Of a stretch of 64,000 bases of DNA, positions 52,759-61,890 are shown piece after piece. The DNA is from JAENVU01 sp963765075. Its GTDB lineage: Bacteria > Actinomycetota > Acidimicrobiia > IMCC26256 > JAENVU01. Where the stretch lies: the NCBI GenBank assembly GCA_963765075.1, contig CAVXVA010000007.1, positions 372,001 through 436,000 of the forward strand, written 5' to 3'. Each line of letters begins with the position of its first letter. Within the stretch, counting starts at the first letter, position 1. Position numbers and translations under genes: made by a program. The notes under the pieces were generated by a model, which saw only the letters and a program-made list of their open reading frames with translations, was not told where the DNA came from and searched no databases.

Positions 52759-54483
52759 ATGACCGATCTCGTCATCACCGGCGGCACACTCGTCGACGGC
52801 ACTGGGGATGCGCCCCGTGCGGCCGACATCGCCGTGACCGACGGTCGCATCACCGAGATCGCCGACCCCGGCGCGCTGGCGGGAACCAATGCCACCCGCA
52901 CCATCGATGCCGACGGCCTCCTCGTCACTCCCGGCTTCGTGGATGTCCACACGCACTTCGACGGCCAGATCACCTGGGACCCGAACCTCACGCCCACCTG
53001 CTGGCATGGCGTCACCACCGTGGTCATGGGGAACTGCGGTGTTGGGTTCGCGCCGGCCCGCCCCGACAAGCACGACTGGCTCATCGGCCTGATGGAGGGC
53101 GTCGAAGACATCCCCGGCGCCGCGCTCTCCGAGGGGATTCAGTGGGGTTGGGAGTCCTACCCGGAGTATCTCGACGCCATCGACCAGGTACCGAAGTCGC
53201 TCGACGTCGGATCACAGATTCCTCACGGTGCAGTCCGCGCCTACGTCATGGGTGACCGCGGCGCGAAGAACGAGCCGGCAACCGCCGACGACATCGCGGC
53301 GATGGCGGTCATCGTGCGGGAGGCCATCGACGCCGGCGCGCTCGGCGTCTCGACCTCGCGCACGATCGCGCACATGGCCATCGACGGCGAGCCGGTGCCG
53401 GGAACGTTCGCCGCCGAGGACGAGCTCTTCGGGATCGGCCAGGCGCTCGCCGACGCGGGGACCGGGATCTTCGAGCTCGCGCCGGCCGGTGCGCTCGGCG
53501 AGGACCTCGCGGCACCCGACCGCGAGATGGATTGGATGCGCCGACTCTCGGCTGCCATCGGTCGACCCGTCACGTTCGCCCTCACCCAGAACGACCACGA
53601 TCCCGACAGCTGGCGGCGCATGCTCGAACTCGCCGGCACCGCCCGGGCCGAAGGCGCGCGCGTCCGACCCCAGGTTGCCGGTCGACCCGTCACCCTGCTG
53701 CTCGGCTTCGAGACCTTCCATCCGTTCGCCTACACCCCGAGCTGGGCGGAGGTCGGACTCCTTCCGGTGGCCGAGCGGGTGGCCAAGATTTCCGCCAACC
53801 CCGACCTCCGGGCGCGGCTCATCGCCGAAGCTTCGACGCCGGATCCCGCGATGGTGCAGTTCCTCGATCCCGGCAAGGCGTTCCCGCTCGGCGACCCACC
53901 CAACTACGAACCCGATCCATCGGAGAGTGTGGCCGCACGCGCCGCGGCGGCCGGCCGCGACGTCTACGACCTCTACCTCGAACTCCTCATGCAGAACAAC
54001 GGTCGGGCGTTGATCATGCGTCCGCTGCTCAACTACACCCACGCCAATCTCGACGCCGTGCGCGAGATGCTGTTGCACCCCACCAGCGCGTGGGGCCTCG
54101 GCGACGGCGGGGCGCACTGTGGCACGACCTGCGACGCATCGACACCGACCTTCATGCTGGCCCACTGGGCGCGCGACCGAGACCACGGGCGACTTCCACT
54201 CGAATGGGTGGTGCGCAAGATGACGTCGGAGACGGCGTCGCTGTACGGGCTGAGCGACCGCGGGACCGTGGCCGCCGGAATGCGGGCCGACCTCAATGTG
54301 ATCGACCACGCCGGCCTTCGACTGCACGCACCGGAGATGACCTATGACCTCCCCGGTGGTGCCCGACGCTTCATCCAGCGCGCCGAGGGCTACGTCGCCA
54401 CCATCAACGCCGGACAGGTGACCTTCGAGCACGGCGAGGACACCGGGGCCCGGCCGGGCCAACTCATTCGCGGGGCGCGCTGA
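52759..54483 (+). CDS. N-acyl-D-amino-acid deacylase/D-aminoacylase-family amidohydrolase
   Basis: This 574-aa amidohydrolase is paralogous to the gene at 38673: VITGGTLVDGTGDAPRAADI, FVDVHTHFDGQITWDP (metal HxH), TTVVMGNCGVGFAPARP and a C-terminal RADLNVIDHAGL. It has a longer insert with FQ-type loops (VTLLLGFETFHPFAYTPSW), and DGGAHCGTTCDASTPTFML carries a late metal-site Asp/His. The ATG has a GGGGGAA ribosome site, and TAGGCT at 52723-52728 fits a -10 box. It diverges from the fused acyl-CoA dehydrogenase and probably shares its operator. The substrate is unknown; the family acts on N-acyl-D-amino acids and related amides. Confidence 0.86.
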   Translation: MTDLVITGGTLVDGTGDAPRAADIAVTDGRITEIADPGALAGTNATRTIDADGLLVTPGFVDVHTHFDGQITWDPNLTPTCWHGVTTVVMGNCGVGFAPARPDKHDWLIGLMEGVEDIPGAALSEGIQWGWESYPEYLDAIDQVPKSLDVGSQIPHGAVRAYVMGDRGAKNEPATADDIAAMAVIVREAIDAGALGVSTSRTIAHMAIDGEPVPGTFAAEDELFGIGQALADAGTGIFELAPAGALGEDLAAPDREMDWMRRLSAAIGRPVTFALTQNDHDPDSWRRMLELAGTARAEGARVRPQVAGRPVTLLLGFETFHPFAYTPSWAEVGLLPVAERVAKISANPDLRARLIAEASTPDPAMVQFLDPGKAFPLGDPPNYEPDPSESVAARAAAAGRDVYDLYLELLMQNNGRALIMRPLLNYTHANLDAVREMLLHPTSAWGLGDGGAHCGTTCDASTPTFMLAHWARDRDHGRLPLEWVVRKMTSETASLYGLSDRGTVAAGMRADLNVIDHAGLRLHAPEMTYDLPGGARRFIQRAEGYVATINAGQVTFEHGEDTGARPGQLIRGAR

Positions 54484-55831
54484 GTTCGGAACCGGTCTCC
54501 GCCGGAGCCCGGCGAGCACTCAAGCCGCAGTCGCCCGGCGCCAACGGCGCGCCCGAACGAAGTCGGGCCTCCAGGAGCCGGGCGAGTGCTTCGAGTTCGC
54601 GCGCTTCCGCGCCGGGATCCGCGTCGAGCCCCTGTGGATCTCCTGCGAGCAGGCCCGCGATCGGACCCCGACTCGTCCGCAGCCGCATGCGCGTCCGGGC
54701 AATCTCCGCGCTCAGCTCACATTGCTCCGCGCTCAGATCGAGCAGCACGTCGGCCGCGCGCATGTAGCCGTAATCGATCGACGCTGCGATCAGGTCCGGG
54801 TCGATCGTCAGCGCATCGTGCACGTCGACTTCAGGCACGATCACGGTCACCCGTCGGCCCCAACCGCGTGGCGGAGCAATCTCCTTCCGGAGGGTCTCGT
54901 CGGGCGCGATGTCGGCGGACACTCGGCGCGCGATGTCGAACAGGCCACGTTCGCCGGCGTCGTCCCACCGATTGACCCCGGGAGCGGAGGCGACGACGGC
55001 AAAGATGTGACCCGCCCCCAACTCGTTGAACGCGAGCGCGAGCGGCAAGATCTCCCGAACTCCACCGTCGACGTAGTGCTCGCCGCCCATGGCCTTGGGC
55101 GGGAACACGACCGGGATCGAAGCCGATGCGATCACGGCATCCCGAAAGGGAACCTTCTCGGCGTCGAGCGCCTCACCGTCGCGGGCGTAGAGCTGTCCGT
55201 ACTGATCGATGTAGCGGAGCTCGCCGCTTTCCAGGCTGACCGCGCCGACCCGCAGCGTCAGCCCCGACTGCTGCATCAACTCCGGTGAGAGCTGGGTCTC
55301 CACGATCTGCTCGACGGGCGCCATGTTGAGCAGCGACTTGGCGCGCATCGCGGCCCGCAACGCATCAATCGTTCCGTCGGCCTCCGGCGGGTTGCGCACG
55401 ATCTCACCGAGCATGCGCATCACCACACGGGTCTGACTCCCGGCAGCACCGTGCTCCCCCGCCCGACCGCGCAGTTCCGACGCCCACGCGGCCTGCGAAC
55501 GCAACTTGTCGAGCCACGGCTCGGTGAGCCACATGTCGAGGTTCGAACGCAACCCGCGCCAGATGGCTTCGAGTTCGTCGATCGCGCAACGACCAGTCTC
55601 TTCGTCGTCGCCCTCGGCGAGCTTGGCCGCGATGATCGCCCCGACCGAGCTCCCAACGAGGATCGACGGCCGCAGCCCGAGGTCGCCGTAGAGGTAGCGC
55701 AGCACGCCGACCTCGAAACTGCCCTGGGACCCGCCGCCGCTCAGTACGAGCGCGATGGGCCGACGGGCCATGCGGCGCAGCAGGTTCGTGCGCGCGGCCC
55801 GAACGAACCGGGTGACGTCGAGTTCAGCCAT
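54464..55831 (-). CDS. Patatin-like phospholipase/acyl hydrolase
   Basis: This 455-aa patatin-fold serine hydrolase has ALVLSGGGSQGSFEVGVLRYL as the glycine-rich oxyanion region, the nucleophile elbow GSSVG near residue 62 and the catalytic Asp motif YVDGGVREILPL. No signal peptide or membrane segment is seen; a long C-terminal extension with acidic helices follows. It lies 12 bp downstream of the ferredoxin gene on the same strand. The 3' end overlaps the convergent amidohydrolase by 20 bp. It could release fatty acids from membrane or storage lipids for the neighbouring acyl-CoA enzymes. Confidence 0.88.
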   Translation of the reverse strand: MAELDVTRFVRAARTNLLRRMARRPIALVLSGGGSQGSFEVGVLRYLYGDLGLRPSILVGSSVGAIIAAKLAEGDDEETGRCAIDELEAIWRGLRSNLDMWLTEPWLDKLRSQAAWASELRGRAGEHGAAGSQTRVVMRMLGEIVRNPPEADGTIDALRAAMRAKSLLNMAPVEQIVETQLSPELMQQSGLTLRVGAVSLESGELRYIDQYGQLYARDGEALDAEKVPFRDAVIASASIPVVFPPKAMGGEHYVDGGVREILPLALAFNELGAGHIFAVVASAPGVNRWDDAGERGLFDIARRVSADIAPDETLRKEIAPPRGWGRRVTVIVPEVDVHDALTIDPDLIAASIDYGYMRAADVLLDLSAEQCELSAEIARTRMRLRTSRGPIAGLLAGDPQGLDADPGAEARELEALARLLEARLRSGAPLAPGDCGLSARRAPAETGSELSAPRE

Positions 55832-55843
55832 ACGGGTGCGGGA

Positions 55844-56053
55844 TCAGACGACCTTCTCGTCGCCGCGGAAGACCGAGATCGCCTGGGTTGGGCAGCCCTG
55901 CGCGGCAAGGAGGATCTTCTCTTCGGGCTCGCCTTCGGCGTCGGTCACGAAGGCCACGCCGTCGTCGTCGAGGTCGAACACTCCGGGCGCCCAGAACGAG
56001 CAGTTCCCCGAACCCATACACACATCACGATTGATCTCGATCGACAACGCCAC
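55844..56053 (-). CDS. Single-cluster ([3Fe-4S] type) ferredoxin
   Basis: This 69-aa ferredoxin has CMGSGNC followed by a distant CPTQAI, so only three cysteines line the cluster site, as in the [3Fe-4S] ferredoxins that deliver electrons to actinobacterial P450s. The acidic middle segment FDLDDDGVAFV is typical. The GTG at 56053 has GAGAGGGG upstream, and TAGTTT lies near 56090. A P450 gene at 58460 is the obvious candidate partner within the window, although not in the same operon. Confidence 0.88.
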   Translation of the reverse strand: MALSIEINRDVCMGSGNCSFWAPGVFDLDDDGVAFVTDAEGEPEEKILLAAQGCPTQAISVFRGDEKVV

Positions 56054-56098
56054 GCTGACCCCTCTCTCGGAAGAACTCGAAACTACCTGGTTCCCGAC

Positions 56099-56671
56099 CT
56101 ACATCGCCGCGGCAAGCTTCTTGCCCACGGCCTTGACCGCATCGGCCCGGGTGGCGATGTCCACGCCGGCGCCGGTCGTATAGGCGATGACGCCGGTCTT
56201 GCCGTTCTTCACGAACTGGAGGTCGATCGTGTGCTGCTTCGGGTCGACGTCGATGAATCCCTTGTCGCCCGAGCCGGACAGTGCCGTCGCCGACGGGAAG
56301 AGCCGTTCACCGTAGAACTGCTCGCCGGGGTACACCCGGATCTGGAGCAGGTTCCGAACCTGGGGATCGTCGCCGGGGTGCGAGTAGATGCACAACCCGG
56401 ACACCAAGGGTTCTGCACTCGCCGACGGCTGCGAGGTCGCTGTCTCGGCGAACACGGTGGCGGCATCTTCGGGAGTGATGACCGCGCACACGTCGATCCT
56501 CTTCTGCGGCGAACCGTTCCCTTTGGCCTTCGCAGTGGATAACTCGCTGTCGCCGGGTTGGGACGAACCCTTGGTCGACGACGTTGCGCTGCTGCCACAC
56601 GCGGCGAATGCCAGCACGCAGACGCCGCTGACGATGAGCCCTCGCAGCCCGCCACGTCTCGACCTACTCAT
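56099..56671 (-). CDS. Putative lipoprotein, DUF3558-like
   Basis: This 190-aa exported protein has a basic N-terminus, a hydrophobic stretch LIVSGVCVLAFAAC ending in a lipobox-type cysteine at residue 25, a Ser/Thr/Gly-rich linker, and a compact domain with conserved-looking CAVITPEDAATVF and LCIYSHPG cysteines, as in DUF3558-type actinobacterial lipoproteins. The ATG at 56671 has GGGAGA upstream. Function is unknown; lipid anchoring to the outer face of the membrane is predicted from the lipobox. Confidence 0.7.
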   Translation of the reverse strand: MSRSRRGGLRGLIVSGVCVLAFAACGSSATSSTKGSSQPGDSELSTAKAKGNGSPQKRIDVCAVITPEDAATVFAETATSQPSASAEPLVSGLCIYSHPGDDPQVRNLLQIRVYPGEQFYGERLFPSATALSGSGDKGFIDVDPKQHTIDLQFVKNGKTGVIAYTTGAGVDIATRADAVKAVGKKLAAAM

Positions 56672-56768
56672 ACCCGATCTCCCAACTCAGGTGCGGTGAT
56701 GGGATCACGGTAGGTGGCACGCACGGCGACGGCGCGGACCGATGCCAGACTGGGCGGCGGAGGTCCTG

Positions 56769-58022
56769 ATGAGTGAACGCACGTGGCGGTTGAACTGGCA
56801 GCGATCCGAAGCCCATGATCTCCTGCCCGATCCCGAGCCGCGATCGATCACGCACACCCTCATCTCGGTCGACGACCATCTGGTCGAGCCCCCCTCCATG
56901 TTCGAGGGTCGCCTCCCTGCCTCGCTCGCCGCGGGTGCACCGAGGGTGGTCGAGACCGCCGAGGGTCACGAGGTCTGGGAGTTCGACGGGCGGATCTATT
57001 TCCAGGTCGGCCTCAACGCCGTGGTCGGGCGCGATCGTCGCGACTGGCTGGTCGAGCCGACCCGGTTCGAAGCCATGCGGCCCGGTTGCTACGACATCGA
57101 CGCACGCGTGCGAGACATGGACATCAACGGCGTCTGGGCATCGGTCAACTTCCCGAGTCAGATCACCGGATTCTGCGGCTCGGTCTTCGCTCGCTGCTCC
57201 GATCCCGCGTTGGGCCTGGCCGTCACGAAGGCGTGGAACGACTGGCTGTTCGAGGAGTGGTACTCCCCGCACCCGGATCGCATCGTGCCGATGGGGATCA
57301 CCTACCTCGGCGACGCCCAGGAAGGCGCCACCGAGATTCGTCGCAACGCCGCGCGCGGCTTCACCGCCGTCACCCTGCCCGAACAGCCGCACCGAATCGA
57401 CCTGCCCTCCATCTTCTCCGGCTGGTGGGATCCGATCATCGACGTCTGCGTGGAGACCGACACCGTCATCTGTCTTCACGTGGGATCGACCGGCGTGGCC
57501 GCGATGCCCGCCGACGCGCCGATGGTCCCGCTCGCCGCGACCCTCTTCGGCCAACTCTCGCTGTCGGCCTGTTCCGAGTGGCTCTGGTCCGGATATCCGA
57601 CCCGCTACCCCGGGCTCAAGGTCGCGATGAGCGAGGGCGGCATCGGATGGGTCGCGATGCTCCACGACCGCCTCGAGAACATGGTCGACCGATCCGGGTA
57701 CGGCCAGTACTTCTCGGGCGACCTCCGGCCGGCGGAGGTGCTGCGCCGCAACTTCTGGTTCTGCACCCTCGACGATCCATCGACGTTGGCGACCCGCGCC
57801 ACGGTCGGGGTCGACCACATCATGTTCGAGACCGACTACCCGCATGGCGACGGTACCTGGCCCGATTCCCAAGCCGTCTTCTCCGACGTCTTCGGCCATC
57901 TGCCGGCCGCCGAGATCGCGATGATCAGCCACGAGAACGCGGCCCGACTGTTCCGGCATCCTCTGCCCCCGCCGACGTCACCTCACGCAGTCGGGCTCCG
58001 GACCGAACGACCCGGTCGCTGA
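56769..58022 (+). CDS. Amidohydrolase-2 family metal-dependent hydrolase
   Basis: This 417-aa TIM-barrel hydrolase has the N-terminal metal-site region LISVDDHLVEPPSMFEGR (a DxH/DDH variant), HVGSTG mid-barrel, and the C-terminal DHIMFETDYPHGDGTWPDS holding the catalytic aspartate, followed by ENAARLF. Family members are decarboxylases or hydrolases of aromatic and lactone-like compounds and are frequent among actinobacterial lipid-degradation genes. The ATG at 56769 has GGAGG six bases upstream and is preferred to the in-frame ATG at 56742. It is probably monocistronic. Confidence 0.85.
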   Translation: MSERTWRLNWQRSEAHDLLPDPEPRSITHTLISVDDHLVEPPSMFEGRLPASLAAGAPRVVETAEGHEVWEFDGRIYFQVGLNAVVGRDRRDWLVEPTRFEAMRPGCYDIDARVRDMDINGVWASVNFPSQITGFCGSVFARCSDPALGLAVTKAWNDWLFEEWYSPHPDRIVPMGITYLGDAQEGATEIRRNAARGFTAVTLPEQPHRIDLPSIFSGWWDPIIDVCVETDTVICLHVGSTGVAAMPADAPMVPLAATLFGQLSLSACSEWLWSGYPTRYPGLKVAMSEGGIGWVAMLHDRLENMVDRSGYGQYFSGDLRPAEVLRRNFWFCTLDDPSTLATRATVGVDHIMFETDYPHGDGTWPDSQAVFSDVFGHLPAAEIAMISHENAARLFRHPLPPPTSPHAVGLRTERPGR

Positions 58023-58030
58023 GCGTGCGC

Positions 58031-58393
58031 TCAACCCCCGCGGGCGACGCGCCAGGCACCCATGAGCATCGGGATCTGGAGTGGCAAGCGGACCCAGGCC
58101 GCCGCGGGCGAGTTCAGGGGACCCTCGCCGTCGGGCATGCCGCCGTCGATCGCGACCTGCCAGTTCGCCGGCCATACCGCCAGGATCGTGGCGAAGGTCA
58201 CCGCGCCACCCAGGCGGCGGGTACGGGGGAACAGCATCAACCCGGCGCTCGCGAGTTCCGCAACCCCGCTCAGGTAGGTCCACGTCCGGGCCTTCCCAGG
58301 GAGCCACTTCGGCACGATGGCATCGTAGAAACCGGGGTTCGTGAAGTGGGTCGCGCCGGCACCGCCCATGAGCGCGAGCATCCGCCACGGCAT
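58031..58393 (-). CDS. DoxX-like small integral membrane protein
   Basis: This 120-aa protein has about four membrane helices. THFTNPGFYDAIVPKWLPGK followed by YLSGVAELASAGLMLFPRTR is the hallmark order of DoxX-like proteins, and FATILAVWPANWQVAIDG is the third helix with its loop. The first helix is short when started at 58393, and a start slightly further upstream (perhaps hidden by an indel) is possible. It lies 66 bp downstream of the P450 gene on the same strand. DoxX proteins are quinone-related or have unknown redox roles. Confidence 0.72.
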   Translation of the reverse strand: MPWRMLALMGGAGATHFTNPGFYDAIVPKWLPGKARTWTYLSGVAELASAGLMLFPRTRRLGGAVTFATILAVWPANWQVAIDGGMPDGEGPLNSPAAAWVRLPLQIPMLMGAWRVARGG

Positions 58394-58459
58394 CGGCGGG
58401 ACCGGACTCGATGACGTCGACGCCTCCGGCCACCACGGTCAGGTCGGCGCGACGCCGCA

Positions 58460-59656
58460 TCACGTCGCCTCGAAGACGACGGGCAGGGTGGTCGGAGACC
58501 GGAACCGTTCGCCGTGGATGTGCACGTCGTCGGCCTCCCATCGATCCGGGTCCGGTCGCAGGTTCGGGCAGCGATCGAAGAGACGAGTGACCGCGGTCGC
58601 CATCTCCATGCGGGCGAGATGCATCCCGAGGCACATGTGGACACCATGACCGAAGGCGATGTGGGGTTGCGGATCCCGGAACAGATCGAAGTCGTCGGGC
58701 CGGTCCCACCGAGATTCGTCGTGGTTCGCCGAGCCGATGTTGACCGTGACGAACGCGCCCGCCGGGATGGTGACGCCGCCCAGCTCGGTCTCGCGGGCAC
58801 ACTCCCGAGACGTGATCAGCAGTGGACCCTCCCACCGGATCGACTCCTCGATCGCTTGGGGCATCAGACTTGCGTCGGCGCGAAGCGCTCGTAGCTGCTC
58901 GGGGTGCGTGAGCAACCCGTGGAGAAAGCTCCCCGTCGCCCGGTAGGTGGTCTCGGCGCCGGCCGGAAGCAGGAGACGCAGGAACGAGAAGATCTCCTCG
59001 TCGCCGAGGCGCTCACCGTCGAGTTCCGCGACGATCAGCTCACTGATGATGTCGGTGCCGGGGTGGGCACGTCGTTCGTCCATGATCCCGGCGAAGTACT
59101 CGCGGAGTTCCTCACTCGCCACGATGCCTTCCTCCGGTCGCACCGACACGTTGATCAGCGCCAGGGCACGAGGGTGGAAGAACGCGTGATCGTCGCGCGG
59201 TAACCCGAGAATCGCGGCGATGACCTGGGCCGGGTAGTAGTAGGTGAACTCACTCACGAGATCGGCCGACCCTCGAGCCGCGAAGCTGTCGATCATCTCG
59301 TCGACCACCGGCACGACGAGGTCCTGATCCCAATGGGCGAGGTTCCGGGCTCGGAACGCCTGCGCCACGAGGGCCCGCAGCCGCCGGTGTTCGGGTTCGT
59401 CCATCCCGACCAGCGGGTAGGGACCCATCACCACGCTCATGAAGTCGCGGATCGAGCCGGACGGGTACGTCACGTTGTCCCGCATCACTTGGGAGACGAG
59501 TTCGTACGAGAACACCTCGTATCCGCCGTCCTCCATCCGCGCGACCGGCTCCGACGCGCGGCGCGCCCAGAACTCCGGATAGGGATCACGAACGTCGCCG
59601 GCCACACCGGTGAACTGCGACATGGGGTCGAACGGGGCGTCGGTGGCGACGGACAT
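58460..59656 (-). CDS. Cytochrome P450
   Basis: This 398-aa soluble bacterial P450 has I-helix oxygen-activation motif PAGAETT near residue 240, the K-helix ExxR as ESIR, and heme ligand loop FGHGVHMCLGMHLAR near residue 343 with the axial cysteine. The start MSVATDAPFD at 59656 is fixed by TAAGCT exactly seven bases upstream (leaderless) and by normal P450 length; the in-frame opening to 60472 runs through the kinase gene. The -10 box overlaps the TAA stop of the kinase. The ferredoxin at 55844 is a likely electron donor. A lipid or sterol substrate is plausible from the neighbourhood. Confidence 0.93.
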   Translation of the reverse strand: MSVATDAPFDPMSQFTGVAGDVRDPYPEFWARRASEPVARMEDGGYEVFSYELVSQVMRDNVTYPSGSIRDFMSVVMGPYPLVGMDEPEHRRLRALVAQAFRARNLAHWDQDLVVPVVDEMIDSFAARGSADLVSEFTYYYPAQVIAAILGLPRDDHAFFHPRALALINVSVRPEEGIVASEELREYFAGIMDERRAHPGTDIISELIVAELDGERLGDEEIFSFLRLLLPAGAETTYRATGSFLHGLLTHPEQLRALRADASLMPQAIEESIRWEGPLLITSRECARETELGGVTIPAGAFVTVNIGSANHDESRWDRPDDFDLFRDPQPHIAFGHGVHMCLGMHLARMEMATAVTRLFDRCPNLRPDPDRWEADDVHIHGERFRSPTTLPVVFEAT

Positions 59657-59663
59657 GCGTGTC

Positions 59664-59669
59664 AGCTTA
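59664..59669 (-). promoter_or_regulatory. -10 box of the P450 gene, overlapping the kinase stop codon
   Basis: TAAGCT on the minus strand is followed by seven bases and the P450 ATG. Its TAA is also the proposed stop of the FGGY kinase gene. Confidence 0.55.
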
Positions 59670-61044
59670 GGTCTGTTTCCGCGCGGCCCCGGGGCGTCCT
59701 CGCTCGGCCGAGAGTTCGAGAAAGCGTTGGTACCGAATTGCGAGCGCGTCCGCCCAGACTGGATCCGGATCGACGGTGCGCCCGGCGCGGGCCCACCGTC
59801 GCCGCGTCGGTCATCACGCCGTCCTCCAGACCGGCGGCGAGCCGCGCCAGAAACGCCGAACCCAGCGCCGCACCTTCGGGGACTGCGGTGCACTGCACCG
59901 GGAGTCCCGTGCAGTCGGCGAGCGCCTGGACCCACTCCTGGACTCGGGTCCCGCCGCCGGTGGCGACGATGCGTCGTGGCGCCACTCCGTGGGCGACCGC
60001 GACCGCGTCGATCATCCGCCGCGCCACGAACCCCGACGCTTCGAAGGCGGCCCGCCGGATCTCGGCCGAGCCATGAGTGAGATCCAGATCGCTCAGCACC
60101 GCGCGCCGAGCCGGATCGTGCAACGGGACCCGCTCGCCCCGTGGATACGGCGCCCACACCGGGACCTGATCGGGGCGAACCGCCCCGGCTTCGGTCGCGC
60201 CGAAGGTGTTCGTCGCCCAGTTCACGAACAACCCGCCGGCGTTGCTCGGCCCTCCGGCAAGGAACAACCCGGGTTCGGTGAAGGGCATCACCCAATGGTC
60301 CGGAACCGGGTCGTGCCGAGGCGTCACTGTGTTCACGATCAGTGTCGTCCCCATGAGGATCAGCACGTCGCCGACGGTGCGTGCCCCGGCCACGATCTGA
60401 TCGGTCAGCACGTCGATGCATCCCGGGGCGAGGACCGGCCCGTCGGGGCCTCCCACGTGGCCACCCGCCCAACCGGTCGGCACCAGCCTCGGGAGTTGAC
60501 CCAGCTCGATGCCCAGTTCACGGGCGACCACCGGATCCCACGTCGTCCAATCGAACAGCGGGTACGCCACGCTCGCCGTCGTGGTGTCGATCATGGCTTC
60601 ACCGGCGAGGGCATGGTTCGCCATCGTGGTCGCCGGCCAGAACCCCGCCGCTGCGGGCGCGGCTCCCTTGGCCCACCGCAGGAAGTTGACCAACTCGCCG
60701 GTCTCGGCCGGGTTCCCGCTCGACGGCGCACCCTGACCACGCGCGTCGCCGTAGAGCAACCCGGGCGTGAGTGCCTGGCCGTCGGCGTCGACTGCGACCA
60801 TCGACGGCACCATGGCGCTCACGCTGATGCCGGCCGGCGCGTCGTCCAGATCGAGGGCGGCCAGCGCGGCGCGTGGTCCATCGCACCACGCGACGGTGGC
60901 GTCATGCTGGAACTGATCGGCGGCGGGTATCTGGATCTCGTGCGGGATGCGGGACTGGGCGATCACCGTGCCGTGCTCGTCGGCGGCCAACGCCTTGACC
61001 GACGACGTGCCGATGTCGATCCCCACCGTGATCGGACCGGTCAT
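59667..61044 (-). CDS. FGGY-family carbohydrate kinase (xylulokinase-like), one frameshift near the 3' end
   Basis: About 458 aa. VGIDIGTSSVKALAADEHG is the ATP-binding phosphate-1 motif of the sugar kinase/actin fold and IVATGGGTRVQEWVQALAD the adenosine motif; GTTLIVNTVTPRHD lies in the middle. Near 59797 one extra base appears after DAAT; read literally the protein ends at 59662 with an arginine-rich non-homologous tail, while removal gives WARAGRTVDPDPVWADALA and a TAA at 59669-59667, as in family members. The ATG at 61044 overlaps the phosphatase stop (ATGA). The sugar substrate is not determined. Confidence 0.82.
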
Positions 61045-61808
61045 GGTTCCCGCACCTCCGCTGGGGCGAGCGCGGCAATCACCTCATCGTGGAGGAGTCC
61101 GTTCGTGGAGAGTGCGCTGCCGCCGTCGGCGGTACGAACGCCTTCGAGGTTGGTGAAGCGACCACCGGCTTCCTCGACCACCACGAGGATCGGGGCCAGA
61201 TCCCACAGGTTGACGACGGGTTCGACGGCGATGTCGGCGGCGCCTTCGGCCACGAGCATGTGCTGCCAGAAATCCCCCACGCCCCGCGAACGCCAGACCG
61301 AGTGCAGCAGATCGATCATCGGCGCCGCGGTGGTGCGGAAGGTCGTCCACGAGGGGATGTCGGAGTAGCAGAGGTGGGCATCACTCAGTTCGCTGACCTC
61401 GGAGACCAGCATGCGATCGCCGTTGACGAACGCCCCTTCGCCGCGGGCGGCGTACCAGCGCCGCCCCAGCGCCGGTGCCGATACGACGCCGACGGTCAAC
61501 TCGCCATCGACCTCGAGGGCGATGAGGGTGGCCCAGATCGGGAATCCACGGACGTAGCTCGCGGTGCCGTCGATCGGGTCGATGATCCAACGGCGATGCC
61601 CTTCACCCTCGACCCCGAACTCCTCCCCGAGCACCGCGTCCCCCGGGCGGGCCGCTTGAATCGCGTCCCGGATGAGCACTTCCGTCGCGTGGTCGGCTTC
61701 GGTCACATGGGTGGTGTCGGCTTTGCGGTCGATCAGGAGATCATGGGCACGAAACCGGTCCATCGTGATGGCGTCGGCGGCGTCGGCGAGTTCGAGGGCA
61801 AGAGTCAA
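61041..61808 (-). CDS. hisN: Inositol-monophosphatase-family phosphatase, HisN-like histidinol phosphatase
   Basis: This 255-aa Mg-dependent phosphatase has the first metal site GEEFG, the core motif WIIDPIDGTASYVRGFPIW and the C-terminal WDLAPILVVVEEAGG. The opening LALELADAADAITMDRFRA and KADTTHVTEAD are closest to actinobacterial HisN, which removes phosphate from histidinol phosphate. A TTG at 61808 is the only reasonable start; a TAGCGT box about 19 nt upstream supports it. It is co-translated with an FGGY kinase, unusual for a histidine gene, so a sugar-phosphate phosphatase role is an alternative. Confidence 0.75.
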   Translation of the reverse strand: MTLALELADAADAITMDRFRAHDLLIDRKADTTHVTEADHATEVLIRDAIQAARPGDAVLGEEFGVEGEGHRRWIIDPIDGTASYVRGFPIWATLIALEVDGELTVGVVSAPALGRRWYAARGEGAFVNGDRMLVSEVSELSDAHLCYSDIPSWTTFRTTAAPMIDLLHSVWRSRGVGDFWQHMLVAEGAADIAVEPVVNLWDLAPILVVVEEAGGRFTNLEGVRTADGGSALSTNGLLHDEVIAALAPAEVREP

Positions 61809-61890
61809 GTCAGCGTCGATGACGGCACGCTACCGGAGCCCGCGGCGCGATTGACCGAATCGACAGCTCGGCATGCGCAATGCTGAACCG

